DNA from: Erythrobacter aureus | Lineage (GTDB): Bacteria > Pseudomonadota > Alphaproteobacteria > Sphingomonadales > Sphingomonadaceae | Assembly: GCF_003355455.1 (NCBI RefSeq) | Contig: NZ_CP031358.1 | Location: forward strand, 1-64,000 | Reading direction: 5' to 3' | DNA length: 64,000 nucleotides | Shown here: positions 31,403-40,208 of the stretch, piece after piece | Numbering within the stretch: the first letter of the stretch is position 1 | Layout: each line of letters opens with the position of its first letter | The notes under the pieces: generated by a model | Told to the model about the DNA's origin: nothing | Seen by the model: the letters and a program-made list of their open reading frames with translations, nothing else | Databases searched by the model: none | Translations under genes and position numbers: made by a program

Positions 31403-32727
31403 GCGGCAAGCTTCATCATGTCGGACTCGCAGCGGAAGTCCGGGCGATCATCGAAGCGGAAGGCCGAGGACGCGGCATACTCGAGAACAGGCTCGGAGCT
31501 GATGAAGCGCCGACCGAGCTCGAGAGCGACCTTCCCGGTTGTGTTTGAGCCGGCCATGGGGTCGTAAACGATCTGACCAGGCTCGGTGGAGAGCTGGATG
31601 ACCTTGCGCGGCAGAGCTTCAGGGAAGCGCGCCGGATGCGGGGTCATTCCTGCTTCACGGCAGCGCTTGGCATAGGTCCCGCCGCCGCCGACGCCGCCGG
31701 AGATGATGATGTTGTGAGGAATGCCGCCTTCGCCATTGGTGGCAAATGCAGCATCGTTGATGTCGTAGCCGCCGGGCCGGACGGTTTTCTTGCGCGCGGC
31801 GGCGCGGCGCTGGTCGCTGGCGCGCTGGGACGCGCTACGCTCTGCATACGGTTCGGGCGGAAGGCGACGGGTATCCCACGCAGGGTTCGGCGTCTTCGAG
31901 AGCAGGATGACGTGCTCGACGGTGTTCTTCAGCGCAACGCGGCGCTTCACAGCCCATTCGAGGTTGGCCAGTTTCGTGGGGCTATGCCACGGCATGCGGC
32001 CGGCGAGGTGAAGCCCGTGCTTGTCGATCGCATCGAGCATGTACCGCTCGACGTAAGGCGAGAGCATCGGCGTGCCCGGGACGTGGATGTCCATCAGGTT
32101 GATGGCGAGCGTGCCGTCATCGCGCAGGAGGTCTTTCCAGAGGCCGGTGAGTTCCGACATCCAGGTTAGCCAATCTGCGAGACCGAAGCGTCCGTACTCA
32201 CGGTTCACGACCGGATAGGGCGGACTGGTCATGATGAGCGAGAGGCTGTCCGGCTCGATAGCGCCCGCAGCTTCTTCTGCATGGCCTAGGAATGCGAGGC
32301 CGTTGTCGAGGCTGTAGAGGAGCACAACCTTGCCGCGCTGGACGCGGGTGAGCTTCTCACGGCCCTTGTCCGTAAGCTCCCAAATGCCGCGTTCGCCGGC
32401 GATGAGGCCTTTGGCTACTGCCGTCTGGCGCGTCCAGCGAACCTGCTGGTCGAAGACGCGGTAGGACTGGTCGCTGCAGGTGCGGGTCTGGTCGCGGACC
32501 TCGGGTTCGAGGTTCAGCGTTTCAGCCAGCTCTCCATAGAGGTCGCGTGGACGGGCTTTGCCGCCGCGTGCCTCGATAGCTTCGAGCAAGGGCAGCTCGA
32601 GCATGCCCTGGAGAGATGCGGCTGGGCCACGACCTTTCACGGATGCTTCCTGCTGCTCGCCCTTTTCTACGCGACGGCGGCGTGCCGCAAGGGCAGCCTT
32701 GCTGGGGTTGGAACTGCGTTCGGTCAT
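31399..32727 (-). CDS. DNA methyltransferase with N-terminal winged-helix (Mrr_N-like) domain
   Basis: The ATG at 32727 overlaps the C5-methylase stop (ATGA) and is preferred to a much longer ORF from 33075. In the 442-residue protein, residues 40-130 look like an Mrr-type N-terminal winged helix (LLEAIEARGGKARPRDLYGELAETLNL, RGIWELTDKGREKL). The rest is a beta-class N4/N6 methyltransferase: catalytic TSPPYP (167-172) and SAM motif DPMAGSNTTGKVALELGRRFI near 395-410. The TSPPY type occurs in both m4C and m6A enzymes. The fused domain may recognise target or partner DNA. Confidence 0.88.
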   Translation of the reverse strand: MTERSSNPSKAALAARRRRVEKGEQQEASVKGRGPAASLQGMLELPLLEAIEARGGKARPRDLYGELAETLNLEPEVRDQTRTCSDQSYRVFDQQVRWTRQTAVAKGLIAGERGIWELTDKGREKLTRVQRGKVVLLYSLDNGLAFLGHAEEAAGAIEPDSLSLIMTSPPYPVVNREYGRFGLADWLTWMSELTGLWKDLLRDDGTLAINLMDIHVPGTPMLSPYVERYMLDAIDKHGLHLAGRMPWHSPTKLANLEWAVKRRVALKNTVEHVILLSKTPNPAWDTRRLPPEPYAERSASQRASDQRRAAARKKTVRPGGYDINDAAFATNGEGGIPHNIIISGGVGGGGTYAKRCREAGMTPHPARFPEALPRKVIQLSTEPGQIVYDPMAGSNTTGKVALELGRRFISSEPVLEYAASSAFRFDDRPDFRCESDMMKLAA

Positions 32728-35135
32728 GCCGCAACCGCTAGGGCTTTTGCGGTTTTCGGAAGCAGCGAACGCCGAGGTTTGAGGTTGGCCGAGCAGATTG
32801 CATAAGCAAGTCCCGGGGGGACAGCGTTGCCGACTAAAGCAAGTTGGGTTGCCTTCGTTGTCTTGCGTCCGTCGGCGGTTTTCTCGAATTGATAGTCCTT
32901 CGGGAACGACGAAGCGGCGTAGGCTTCCTTGGGCGCGAGCATGCGCATTTGGATGGTCCAGAGGATAGCGCCGGGACGACCGATGGCCGATGGACGAGGC
33001 CCGTCGAGGTGGGCAAGGCGCGGACTGCGCGGCTCCTTGGTGCCGTACTGTTCGAGGAAGCGAGCAATCCACCATGCTTCGAAGCGCTGCTCTTCGGTGA
33101 GTCCAAGCTCGCCTTCTGGCACAGCGTGGACATCGCCAAGCTCTTCGGCAGCATCGCTGAAATACTGCACGAAGGATGCACGGACCTCACCGTGGTGGGA
33201 GCCAGCCGCGGTAAAGGTTGGGATGGGTTCATCCATGCTCTGGCCGAAGGTATTCTGGCGCAGAGTGAGCAGGTGGCTGGTAACGAGGTTCTGGTGGCAG
33301 ACCTTGGTCGTCATCGTCGACATCGGGTCATCGACCGAGTGGCCAATGTTGCCGCTGTTGTGCTGCGCCATGTGCGCGGCGACGATCGGGCGGATGACCG
33401 AAGGGCCGGTGATAGCGGGATCTGGCTCGACGTTGTCATTGGCTTCAGGCGCGTGAGCGTCTTTCATGGATGCCTGGACAAGGGCGAGCTTCGCACCACC
33501 GGCGACGAGCGTGGTGATCGGGTCGTGGACGCTGTGAATGCGCGGTGCTTGGCCACGGCGCTCACCGTAACCGGTGGTGACCATGAAGGGTTCGACGATG
33601 GCGAATTCGTTCGAAGTCGACTGGGTCGGCAGCGGTTCGCAAATGTCGTGATCACCGCGGCCGCGCTTCTTGCCCTTCTTGCACACGCTACCGTGGGCAA
33701 CGCGCACGATGGTTGGAACCTTGAAGGTTGCGCCGGGCGATGCCGGAGCGGAGACTGCGTGCTCATCGGCGATGTCCACGTCGATTGCGGGAGCCGTGAT
33801 CTGGAAGCCTTCGGGAGCGACAGGCGCATCAGCTGTGTCGTTCGATGCCGCACGCACGGTGATGTTGGTTTCGTTCGGCTGGGCCAGAGCGATGGGCACT
33901 GCGGCGCAAACCGGGGACACTAGGGCGAGCTCACCCCTTCGGGCGCATGTGATCGTGGGCAGCTGGCTGTCCATCAGATAGTAGCGACCCGGCCCCGAAT
34001 GGGTGAGTGGAGTGATGAGCGGGTTCACCAGCGAGAGGCGCGTCGCTGTCTCGGAGCCTGCCGCGCCTTCTTTTTCGGGAGCGTCATCGCCACCAAACGA
34101 GACGATGTGAGGCTTTTCGGCTTCGAGAACGTGACGCTCGATGCCAGCCGCGATGCGCTTCAGCGTGTTGTCTGCCAGCGGACGGTTGCAGCGCGCCTTC
34201 TTCGCATCTTCGGGGTACATGAAGATGGGATTGCACTGGATGGTGAAGTCGATGCAGTCGGCGGCTGGAGCGTAGGGCAGCAGTTCACCCGCCAGGACGG
34301 CTGGCGAATTGCGCGGGCCGTGAGTGGCTTTCGGGAAGCGGATCGGAAGGCCATCGCGGCGGGCGACGATCATCAGGCGGTGGCGCTTTGTCGGCACGCC
34401 ATAGTCGGCTGCGTTCAGAACCTTGTATTCGACCGTGTAGCCGGCTTCAACGAGACGCGAGCGCCATTCTTTGAAGGTCGAGCCGAGGCCGTCCTTGTCG
34501 ATGTAGCGCTTGTCGATCTTGTTCTCGGCAGTGAGCGGCGCCCAGGTCAGGAATTCACGGACGTTTTCGACGATGACGACGCGCGGGTTGAAGCGCGGGT
34601 TGGGGTGCTCGCACCAATTGCAGACGACCCATGCCTGATCGCGGATTTCACGGTCGAGCGGCTTGCCCCCACGGGCAGTCGAGAAATGGACACAGCTCGG
34701 GCTGGCCGTGAGGAGGCCGATGCTCTTGCCGGTCTCGATGTGCAGCTCGGGATCGGCGGCAAAGACGTCGGATTCGAGATGGACCGTCTCGGGGTGATTG
34801 ATGTCGTGAACGCCGATCGCGTCGGGGTTGTGGTTCACGGCAAAGGCAGGGCTTTCGAGCAGTGCCTGGCGAATGCCTTCGCTCGTACCACCCGCACCGC
34901 AGAAGAGATCGACTGTGATTTCTTCTTCTTCGAGGTGATACGGGCTGTCGGGAAGGTCATAGATTTCGACCGGACCGTTTGCCATCTGCTCGACAAGGTC
35001 GAGACCAGTGGAAGATTCAGGAAGTTTGGAGGTTGCGAGGTTCGAGCGCACGATTTTCTTTTCTCCATAAGTAGGCCCAACAGGCCTCAAGTCCTCATGG
35101 GGAAACAGCGACATGTTCCTGTCGTCTAATTTCAT
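32724..35135 (-). CDS. C5-cytosine DNA methyltransferase
   Basis: An 803-residue C5 methylase. Motif I is DLFCGAGGTSEG (76-87), catalytic C148 sits in TASPSCVHFS (a PSC variant of PCQ), and motif VI is VIVENV. The large target region (about 390-680) repeats short blocks such as DPITTL, DPMSTM and EPIPTF. The C-terminus closes with LVGNAVPP, the conserved motif X-like end. It starts the five-gene overlapping run down to folA. No cognate nuclease is visible. Confidence 0.93.
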   Translation of the reverse strand: MKLDDRNMSLFPHEDLRPVGPTYGEKKIVRSNLATSKLPESSTGLDLVEQMANGPVEIYDLPDSPYHLEEEEITVDLFCGAGGTSEGIRQALLESPAFAVNHNPDAIGVHDINHPETVHLESDVFAADPELHIETGKSIGLLTASPSCVHFSTARGGKPLDREIRDQAWVVCNWCEHPNPRFNPRVVIVENVREFLTWAPLTAENKIDKRYIDKDGLGSTFKEWRSRLVEAGYTVEYKVLNAADYGVPTKRHRLMIVARRDGLPIRFPKATHGPRNSPAVLAGELLPYAPAADCIDFTIQCNPIFMYPEDAKKARCNRPLADNTLKRIAAGIERHVLEAEKPHIVSFGGDDAPEKEGAAGSETATRLSLVNPLITPLTHSGPGRYYLMDSQLPTITCARRGELALVSPVCAAVPIALAQPNETNITVRAASNDTADAPVAPEGFQITAPAIDVDIADEHAVSAPASPGATFKVPTIVRVAHGSVCKKGKKRGRGDHDICEPLPTQSTSNEFAIVEPFMVTTGYGERRGQAPRIHSVHDPITTLVAGGAKLALVQASMKDAHAPEANDNVEPDPAITGPSVIRPIVAAHMAQHNSGNIGHSVDDPMSTMTTKVCHQNLVTSHLLTLRQNTFGQSMDEPIPTFTAAGSHHGEVRASFVQYFSDAAEELGDVHAVPEGELGLTEEQRFEAWWIARFLEQYGTKEPRSPRLAHLDGPRPSAIGRPGAILWTIQMRMLAPKEAYAASSFPKDYQFEKTADGRKTTKATQLALVGNAVPPGLAYAICSANLKPRRSLLPKTAKALAVAA

Positions 35136-35193
35136 GCTGAATATGCCCCGTAAGCCTGGCGCTTTGGCGTCAGGAAGTCGTGATCCGAAGGTT

Positions 35194-35231
35194 GAATTTG
35201 CACTCGTGCCGTAATGGCTGAGTGCAAATTC
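35194..35231. promoter_or_regulatory. Perfect 12-bp inverted repeat upstream of the C5 methylase
   Basis: GAATTTGCACTC and GAGTGCAAATTC are separated by 14 bases. The element lies 59 bases before the methylase start, in the 156-base gap after the 226-residue gene. There is no T-tract, so an operator (for example for methylase autoregulation or the winged-helix regulator) is more likely than a terminator. Confidence 0.55.
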
Positions 35232-35291
35232 TAGCGGGACATATTCAAGCCTGCCAAGGACTTTCTGGATGTTTCTGGATAAGCGATGCAG

Positions 35292-35972
35292 CTATGGCAG
35301 GAATGCCATGCCAAGCTGCGAACTGCCCGGTCCGCGCTCTCTTGGAAGAAGAGCTGGCGCGGTGTCCGAATGGGCAAGGGCAACACATTCGGCGATATTG
35401 TCATTCGCCGGATACCCAGCAGTGATACCTTCGGCGAGCGTGCGGTCGATTATCAAGCCTCGCGACGGGTGCGCCCAGTCTCGTCCGCTGGTGAGGGTGA
35501 CGATCCCGCGGCGGCTGTTGCACAGTCCGACGAGAGGGCCAGCCGTCCATTCGCCAGGCGCAACCGCGACTGCTTGCGGAGCGAGTTGCTCAAGAAGCTG
35601 GGAGAAGGGTCGCCGGGCGACATCGTCGACCGAAGCGGTTTCGGGACTCAGGTACCAGTAGAACTGGCCCGACAGGTGGGAGAGGATGTCTTGATCGATC
35701 TCTGCATTAGCATCGGCGGAGTAGAGGACCGTGTCGTCAGCATCGACCTCGATGACTCCGATGGGCTTCGCTCCGATGTTTTCAAGAACACGAGGGTGAA
35801 GGTGGATCATGCGAATGACTACGCCATCAGCCCGATTGATTTGCAGTCCTCGAGGGCCAAGCAGATAACCGAGGGCAGGGCGAGCGTCGCCGCCCTGATG
35901 CCCGATCACGAAGAGCAGGGCATCAGGGGTCTCGACGACGTCATAGGCAAACGGCTTGGGACGTTCGGTCAT
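35292..35972 (-). CDS. Uncharacterised 226-residue protein linked to the CobT-like gene
   Basis: The ATG at 35972 overlaps the CobT-like stop (ATGA). The protein is soluble and beta-rich, with DALLFVIGHQGGDARPALGYLLGP near the start and FYWYLSPETASVDDVARRPFSQLL in the middle. I see no catalytic motif. In phages, plasmids and bacteria the VWA protein of MoxR-VWA pairs often has a small third partner, which is the only hint to its role. Confidence 0.6.
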   Translation of the reverse strand: MTERPKPFAYDVVETPDALLFVIGHQGGDARPALGYLLGPRGLQINRADGVVIRMIHLHPRVLENIGAKPIGVIEVDADDTVLYSADANAEIDQDILSHLSGQFYWYLSPETASVDDVARRPFSQLLEQLAPQAVAVAPGEWTAGPLVGLCNSRRGIVTLTSGRDWAHPSRGLIIDRTLAEGITAGYPANDNIAECVALAHSDTAPALLPRERGPGSSQLGMAFLP

Positions 35973-38686
35973 GCAGCCCTCTTCAGCTTCTTCTGTGCGC
36001 GCGGGTCGATGGTCTGGAGCAGCGCCTGCGGCAGCTGTCCGATGTCGTGGATGACATGCGAGTTTTGGCACCAGGTCTGAACGGAATCGCTCTGGATGCC
36101 GATCGCCACGACCTCAATGCCCCGGCGGTTGAGCAGGGGGACGACGCCTTGTGCGAGCTCGCGGTCGTCTGCGTCACCGTCGGTGAGGACGAGCAGAACG
36201 CGGCGGTGGGCCGCGCTCTGTTCCAGGATGCTAGCGACTGCCGCCATGGCTTCGCCCGTGGGGGTGCAGCCCATGTCGAGATCGCGATAGGCACCGATGT
36301 TCTGACGCGTAATGCGGCTGGACTGCTTTCCCTCCTTGAAGGGGTAGAGGTCGACGTGGGGCGAATAGCCCTTGTATCCGTAGATCGAGGTCTCGACCTG
36401 CGTGCCGCGCGTAGCTTCTTCGATTGCAAGTGCGCCAGTCATGGCGAGCTTTCGAGGCTCCTCTTCGCCGGTTCCGCTGTAGACCATCGAACCAGAGAAG
36501 TCGGTGAGGATAACCAGAGCCGTTTCGGGCGCGGGCCGGTGCCAGTCCTTCTTGTAGCAGTTGCCAGTGCCGCGAACGACGGCGGAGATGTTCCGAATGT
36601 CGAACTTGCCGTCACGGCGGCCGCGCAGCGTCCCGCGCTGCTCTTCAGCCATGAGAAGGCGGCGAATGGTGCGTGCGGTGGTGCTGATCACGCCGGCGGC
36701 TTCAGCGCGCAAAGATGCGTACTGGCATTCCTCGACCTCTGCAGTGTCGATTGGAATGAAGCGGTCGTCGGAATATTCGTTCTTCGACGCGCCGCCACCG
36801 TTGGCATCACCTGCGTCGCTGCTCGGGTCAGGGTCAGCAGAGGTGTAATTGGGAGCGGCAGCATTGGCCTGCTTGACGTTCTCCATCACCTCATCCGGAT
36901 TGACTTCGCCATCCTCGGCATCCGGAGCTTCTTCCGGGAGAGGGGTGTTGGCGATTTCGTCGGCAAGGTCGTCGATGAAGTCGTCGAAGGCGGCATTGCT
37001 GTCGAGAATTCCGTCGAGCGGGTTCGACCCATCGCTGTCTTCGCCGGAAGCGTCGGCATCATCGGCCTCTTCACCAGTGTCAGCGCCGCTGTCATTGCCA
37101 GCCGGACCTGATGACTGGCCAGCACCCGAAGCGCTGTCTTGGGGATCAGCGTCGTCCTGATCGGCGTCCTGAGGGCCGCCGGCGTTTCCTGCCGAGTTGG
37201 CATTCTGGTCGGCGTCGTCAGAGCCATTGTCTCCGGAACCTTCGCCGTCGTCGTGCTCGTCGAGCATGCCGTCATTCATGCTGACTTTGCCGGTGTCGTC
37301 CTGCTGCGGAGCCGGAGCGCCGGTGCCGTCAGGGCTGGACTTGCCGCTCGGGCTGTCGCCGAAGTCGAGATCATCGACGCCATTGTCGCTGTCTCCGTCT
37401 CCGAGGCCTTCGCCGTCGCCTTCACCGGTGCCGTCGCTACCGGGATTGTCTCCGGCAGCGGGGTCGGATGAGTTGGCATCCAGGTCCGAGGAGATCTTGC
37501 CGTCGGCATCCTTTCCGTCTTGGTCAGGCGCATCGGCGGAGATGTCTCCGGCGTCAGAGGCATCCGAGCCAGTGCTGTTCTCGTCCTGGCCATCTCCGTC
37601 ACCCGGTCGTTCGGACTGGCCGAGGTCGCCATTGTCCGATGGCTGGCCTGTTTCTCCGGGCTCGCCAGCGTCGCCTTCACTCTCGGTTCCGCTGTCGCTT
37701 TCACCGTCGGGGCCTGCTTCGGCATCGCTGCCGGCATCGCCGTCGCTAGAGGGCTCGCCTTCTGCGTCGGCATCATCGTCGCCTTCGACGTCGTCAGCAT
37801 CGTCTTCGCCAGCTTGGCTGTCGTCGCTGTCGTCGAGGCTTTCAGGCTCTTCGTCGGCATCGTCGGTGCTGGTCTGCTCATCCTGCTGGTCGGCGTCGCT
37901 CGAGGTGTCCTCGGAGATCGCGTCGTCCTGCTGGTCGTCCTCATCCTGCTCGTCGCTGTTGTCCTGGTCATCGTTCGATGCAGGCGGCGGAGTATTGCGG
38001 CTGGCCTGAGCGTAGGCTTCGGCTTCTGCGCTGAAAGCGATTGCGAGGTCGACCACCTCGTCAGTCGTCTGGACGTCTTTCATGCGGGCCGTCCAGTTGT
38101 CGATGAGCTTCCGGACAGGAGCCGGGAATGCATCGAGCGTGTCGGTCATCTCTGGGTTCGGGAAGCCATTGAGGACGCTGCCCGTCCAAGTCAGGGCGAG
38201 CGGGCCGCAAGCGCGCGGATCTGCGAACCAGCCGGGCTTCAGCTTGTTCAGCGGCGGGTGGATCAAGACGCGCAGCGCGGCAAGGTCGGAGGCCGTGCCA
38301 GGCAGAGCCTTCGAGATGATGCGCTCGATGCGGTAGTCCTCGATCGCGTTCTCGAATTTCTTGATGAGCTTGTCAGGCTCCATCCGGCCTTCTTCGATTG
38401 CGCGAATGATCGAGCCGAAGTCGGTGTAGCGGATGTGGGCAACTTCGTGGATCGCGTAACCCATGAGTGCGCGAGCAGTCGAATATGGAATTTCGGCGAG
38501 GTCACGAATGGCCGGGAGGTTGATGTTCCGACCATCGGTGTAGGCGCGCGTGCCGCGGAAGCGCACACGGATGCGGTCACCACGACCGAGGCCGTTGACG
38601 AAGCTGATGATGAGCCGGCGCAGGTCGATGCCGAGCATCGTCTTTTCCTGCGCAGGCTTCACAGCGGTAGCTGTTGCAGGCTGCAT
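35969..38686 (-). CDS. CobT-like VWA protein with HExxH motif and long acidic linker
   Basis: A 905-residue protein. The N-terminal 200 residues carry a metallopeptidase-like HEVAH (80-84) with IEDYRIE (116-122) as a possible third-ligand helix. A very long acidic, low-complexity linker spans about 230-620 (repeats of D, E, G, S). The C-terminal VWA domain has an intact MIDAS: DFSGSM (729-734), T808 or T810, D836. The pairing with a CobS-like ATPase is the MoxR-VWA arrangement, known to insert metals or remodel proteins. Cobaltochelatase function is not supported, because no cobN or cobalamin genes are present. Confidence 0.85.
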   Translation of the reverse strand: MQPATATAVKPAQEKTMLGIDLRRLIISFVNGLGRGDRIRVRFRGTRAYTDGRNINLPAIRDLAEIPYSTARALMGYAIHEVAHIRYTDFGSIIRAIEEGRMEPDKLIKKFENAIEDYRIERIISKALPGTASDLAALRVLIHPPLNKLKPGWFADPRACGPLALTWTGSVLNGFPNPEMTDTLDAFPAPVRKLIDNWTARMKDVQTTDEVVDLAIAFSAEAEAYAQASRNTPPPASNDDQDNSDEQDEDDQQDDAISEDTSSDADQQDEQTSTDDADEEPESLDDSDDSQAGEDDADDVEGDDDADAEGEPSSDGDAGSDAEAGPDGESDSGTESEGDAGEPGETGQPSDNGDLGQSERPGDGDGQDENSTGSDASDAGDISADAPDQDGKDADGKISSDLDANSSDPAAGDNPGSDGTGEGDGEGLGDGDSDNGVDDLDFGDSPSGKSSPDGTGAPAPQQDDTGKVSMNDGMLDEHDDGEGSGDNGSDDADQNANSAGNAGGPQDADQDDADPQDSASGAGQSSGPAGNDSGADTGEEADDADASGEDSDGSNPLDGILDSNAAFDDFIDDLADEIANTPLPEEAPDAEDGEVNPDEVMENVKQANAAAPNYTSADPDPSSDAGDANGGGASKNEYSDDRFIPIDTAEVEECQYASLRAEAAGVISTTARTIRRLLMAEEQRGTLRGRRDGKFDIRNISAVVRGTGNCYKKDWHRPAPETALVILTDFSGSMVYSGTGEEEPRKLAMTGALAIEEATRGTQVETSIYGYKGYSPHVDLYPFKEGKQSSRITRQNIGAYRDLDMGCTPTGEAMAAVASILEQSAAHRRVLLVLTDGDADDRELAQGVVPLLNRRGIEVVAIGIQSDSVQTWCQNSHVIHDIGQLPQALLQTIDPRAQKKLKRAA

Positions 38687-38689
38687 GGA

Positions 38690-40084
38690 TCAGATCTCCG
38701 TGGTGTTGAGATCGACGGCGACGGCGGTCTTGATGAATTCGCGGATGGTGCGACCATCGTCCGGATTGGCACGGCCGACCATGACGGCTTCCATGCCGAG
38801 GGCCAAACCAACCTCGTCGCCGCGGCTGGCGAATTTCTTCGCCATCGGTGCTACGTCGAGCATCTGACGCAGCGAGCAAGTCTGCGACAGCGAGCCGGTG
38901 TTGTAGGCAGTGCGGATCCGCGTCGCGACGTCGACCATCTTCACGCACAGCGCGTGAGCAAGGCCGGTCTTGGCGTTGATGGTGTCGGCTTCCATGCCGG
39001 GCTCCATGAACGTGAAGTTCAGCCAGTAGGGGAAGCGGTCGCGCGTAGCTTCGGACATTTCGAAGCGCGTATGCGTCAGCCCGTTGTCGGAGCCGCGACC
39101 CTTCGTGTTCGCGGTGGCGACGATGTAGCAGTGCGGGTGGCGCTCGATCGGCGTGCCACCTTCTTCCTGGATTACGAGGCCTTCGCCTTCGAGGACCGAG
39201 TGGAGCATGTACATGATGTCCGGGTCGGCCTGGTCGATTTCGTCGAGGACGATGATGCAAGGCTGCTGGATGAGGCGGGGGATCTTGCCGAGGACGAAGG
39301 GCGTCTCGGAACCGTTGGGCGTTGCGACTTGGCGGAACGAGCCGATGATCTCAGCGCGCGAGAGGCTGCCGTCCATCGGGATCTTGTGAACGGGCAGGCC
39401 GATCTGAGCGCCGAACTGCTTGAAGAACTCGGTCTTACCGCAGCCCGGGTCGCCGGTGGCGATCACGTTCTTGCGCTCTTCGATAGCGAGAGCCATCACC
39501 GAGCAGGCGTAGCCATTGAACATGAAGTCCTTGTCAGGCGCGGCCATCTTCGGCTTCGGGGTGAGCCACTTCGCGGTGGGGATGAGTTCGCTGCTGTAGG
39601 TCGAGCCGATGCCCTGGAACAGGGTCGAGGCCGGGCGCGGGATCATCTGCACTTCGGCTTCAGGTGCAACGAAGGCGAAGGACGCAGGATTGCTCGTCGG
39701 CTCGCCGGCAGGTTCTGGAGTGGCGGCCGGAGCGGGAGCGGGCGCAGCTGCCGTGGGCGCAGGCGCAGATTCTTCAGCTGCGATTTCGGGGGCGTCGTCA
39801 CCGAAGACCTTGTCGGTATAGCCTGCGGGGTCAGCCTTGTATTCCTGAGCGGCTTGAATGATTTCCCGGGCGGCGTCTTCGTCACCTTCCATTGCATCGC
39901 CAATTTCGGTGAGGCCGTGGAGCTTCGAGACGTTCGAAACGAGAGCACGGTTGTCGCCGCTTATGCGCGCGTGGTCTTCGTCCATCTTCTTCATGGACGT
40001 GAAGGGGAGGTCGGCGACCGCTTCTTCGGTCATAAGGTGAGCTGCGAGGGCAGCGTCATTCGGCTGGAACTGGGTGACGGACAT
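38690..40084 (-). CDS. CobS/MoxR-like AAA+ ATPase
   Basis: A 464-residue ATPase. The N-terminal 150 residues include an alanine/proline-rich linker (APTAAAPAPAPAATPEPAG). Walker A is GDPGCGKT (211-218), Walker B is IIVLDEID (277-284), sensor 1 is ATANT (323-327), and GLTHTRFEMSEATRDRF follows. This is the MoxR/CobS group, which acts on VWA partners; the CobT-like gene is 3 bases downstream. It could remodel a metal-loaded or DNA-bound target. Confidence 0.9.
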   Translation of the reverse strand: MSVTQFQPNDAALAAHLMTEEAVADLPFTSMKKMDEDHARISGDNRALVSNVSKLHGLTEIGDAMEGDEDAAREIIQAAQEYKADPAGYTDKVFGDDAPEIAAEESAPAPTAAAPAPAPAATPEPAGEPTSNPASFAFVAPEAEVQMIPRPASTLFQGIGSTYSSELIPTAKWLTPKPKMAAPDKDFMFNGYACSVMALAIEERKNVIATGDPGCGKTEFFKQFGAQIGLPVHKIPMDGSLSRAEIIGSFRQVATPNGSETPFVLGKIPRLIQQPCIIVLDEIDQADPDIMYMLHSVLEGEGLVIQEEGGTPIERHPHCYIVATANTKGRGSDNGLTHTRFEMSEATRDRFPYWLNFTFMEPGMEADTINAKTGLAHALCVKMVDVATRIRTAYNTGSLSQTCSLRQMLDVAPMAKKFASRGDEVGLALGMEAVMVGRANPDDGRTIREFIKTAVAVDLNTTEI

Positions 40085-40096
40085 AACTTCTTTCCT

Positions 40097-40177
40097 CAGG
40101 CGGTAAGGACTACAAGTCCCCTGCCTGCTCCATCACTTCTGCTCTGTGGGGAGTGCCCCCGACCTCAGAGGTCGGGG
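40097..40177 (-). promoter_or_regulatory. Structured leader before the cobS-like gene
   Basis: Two structures precede the ATPase start on the minus strand. The first has outer CAGGC/GCCTG arms (40123-40127 and 40097-40101) enclosing GGACT-TGT-AGTCC, and it abuts the AGGAAAG ribosome site. The second is a very stable 10-bp repeat (40157-40177, CCCCGACCTC arms). Together they could regulate translation or transcription of the ATPase-VWA operon. Confidence 0.5.
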
Positions 40178-40208
40178 CTAGGATGCGCGTCCGCGCGGCT
40201 GGCTTGCG

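Noticed and set aside
36047..37111. A 354-residue plus-strand frame over the VWA domain
   Set aside because: Shadow of the CobT-like gene; no start signal and no recognisable protein.
37200..38000. Repeated short units suggesting a CRISPR or minisatellite array
   Set aside because: They are codons of the acidic Asp/Glu/Ser/Gly linker in frame, with no constant spacer length.
38690..40084. Cobaltochelatase CobS
   Set aside because: No cobN or cobalamin genes nearby; the MoxR group fits the sequence and context equally well.
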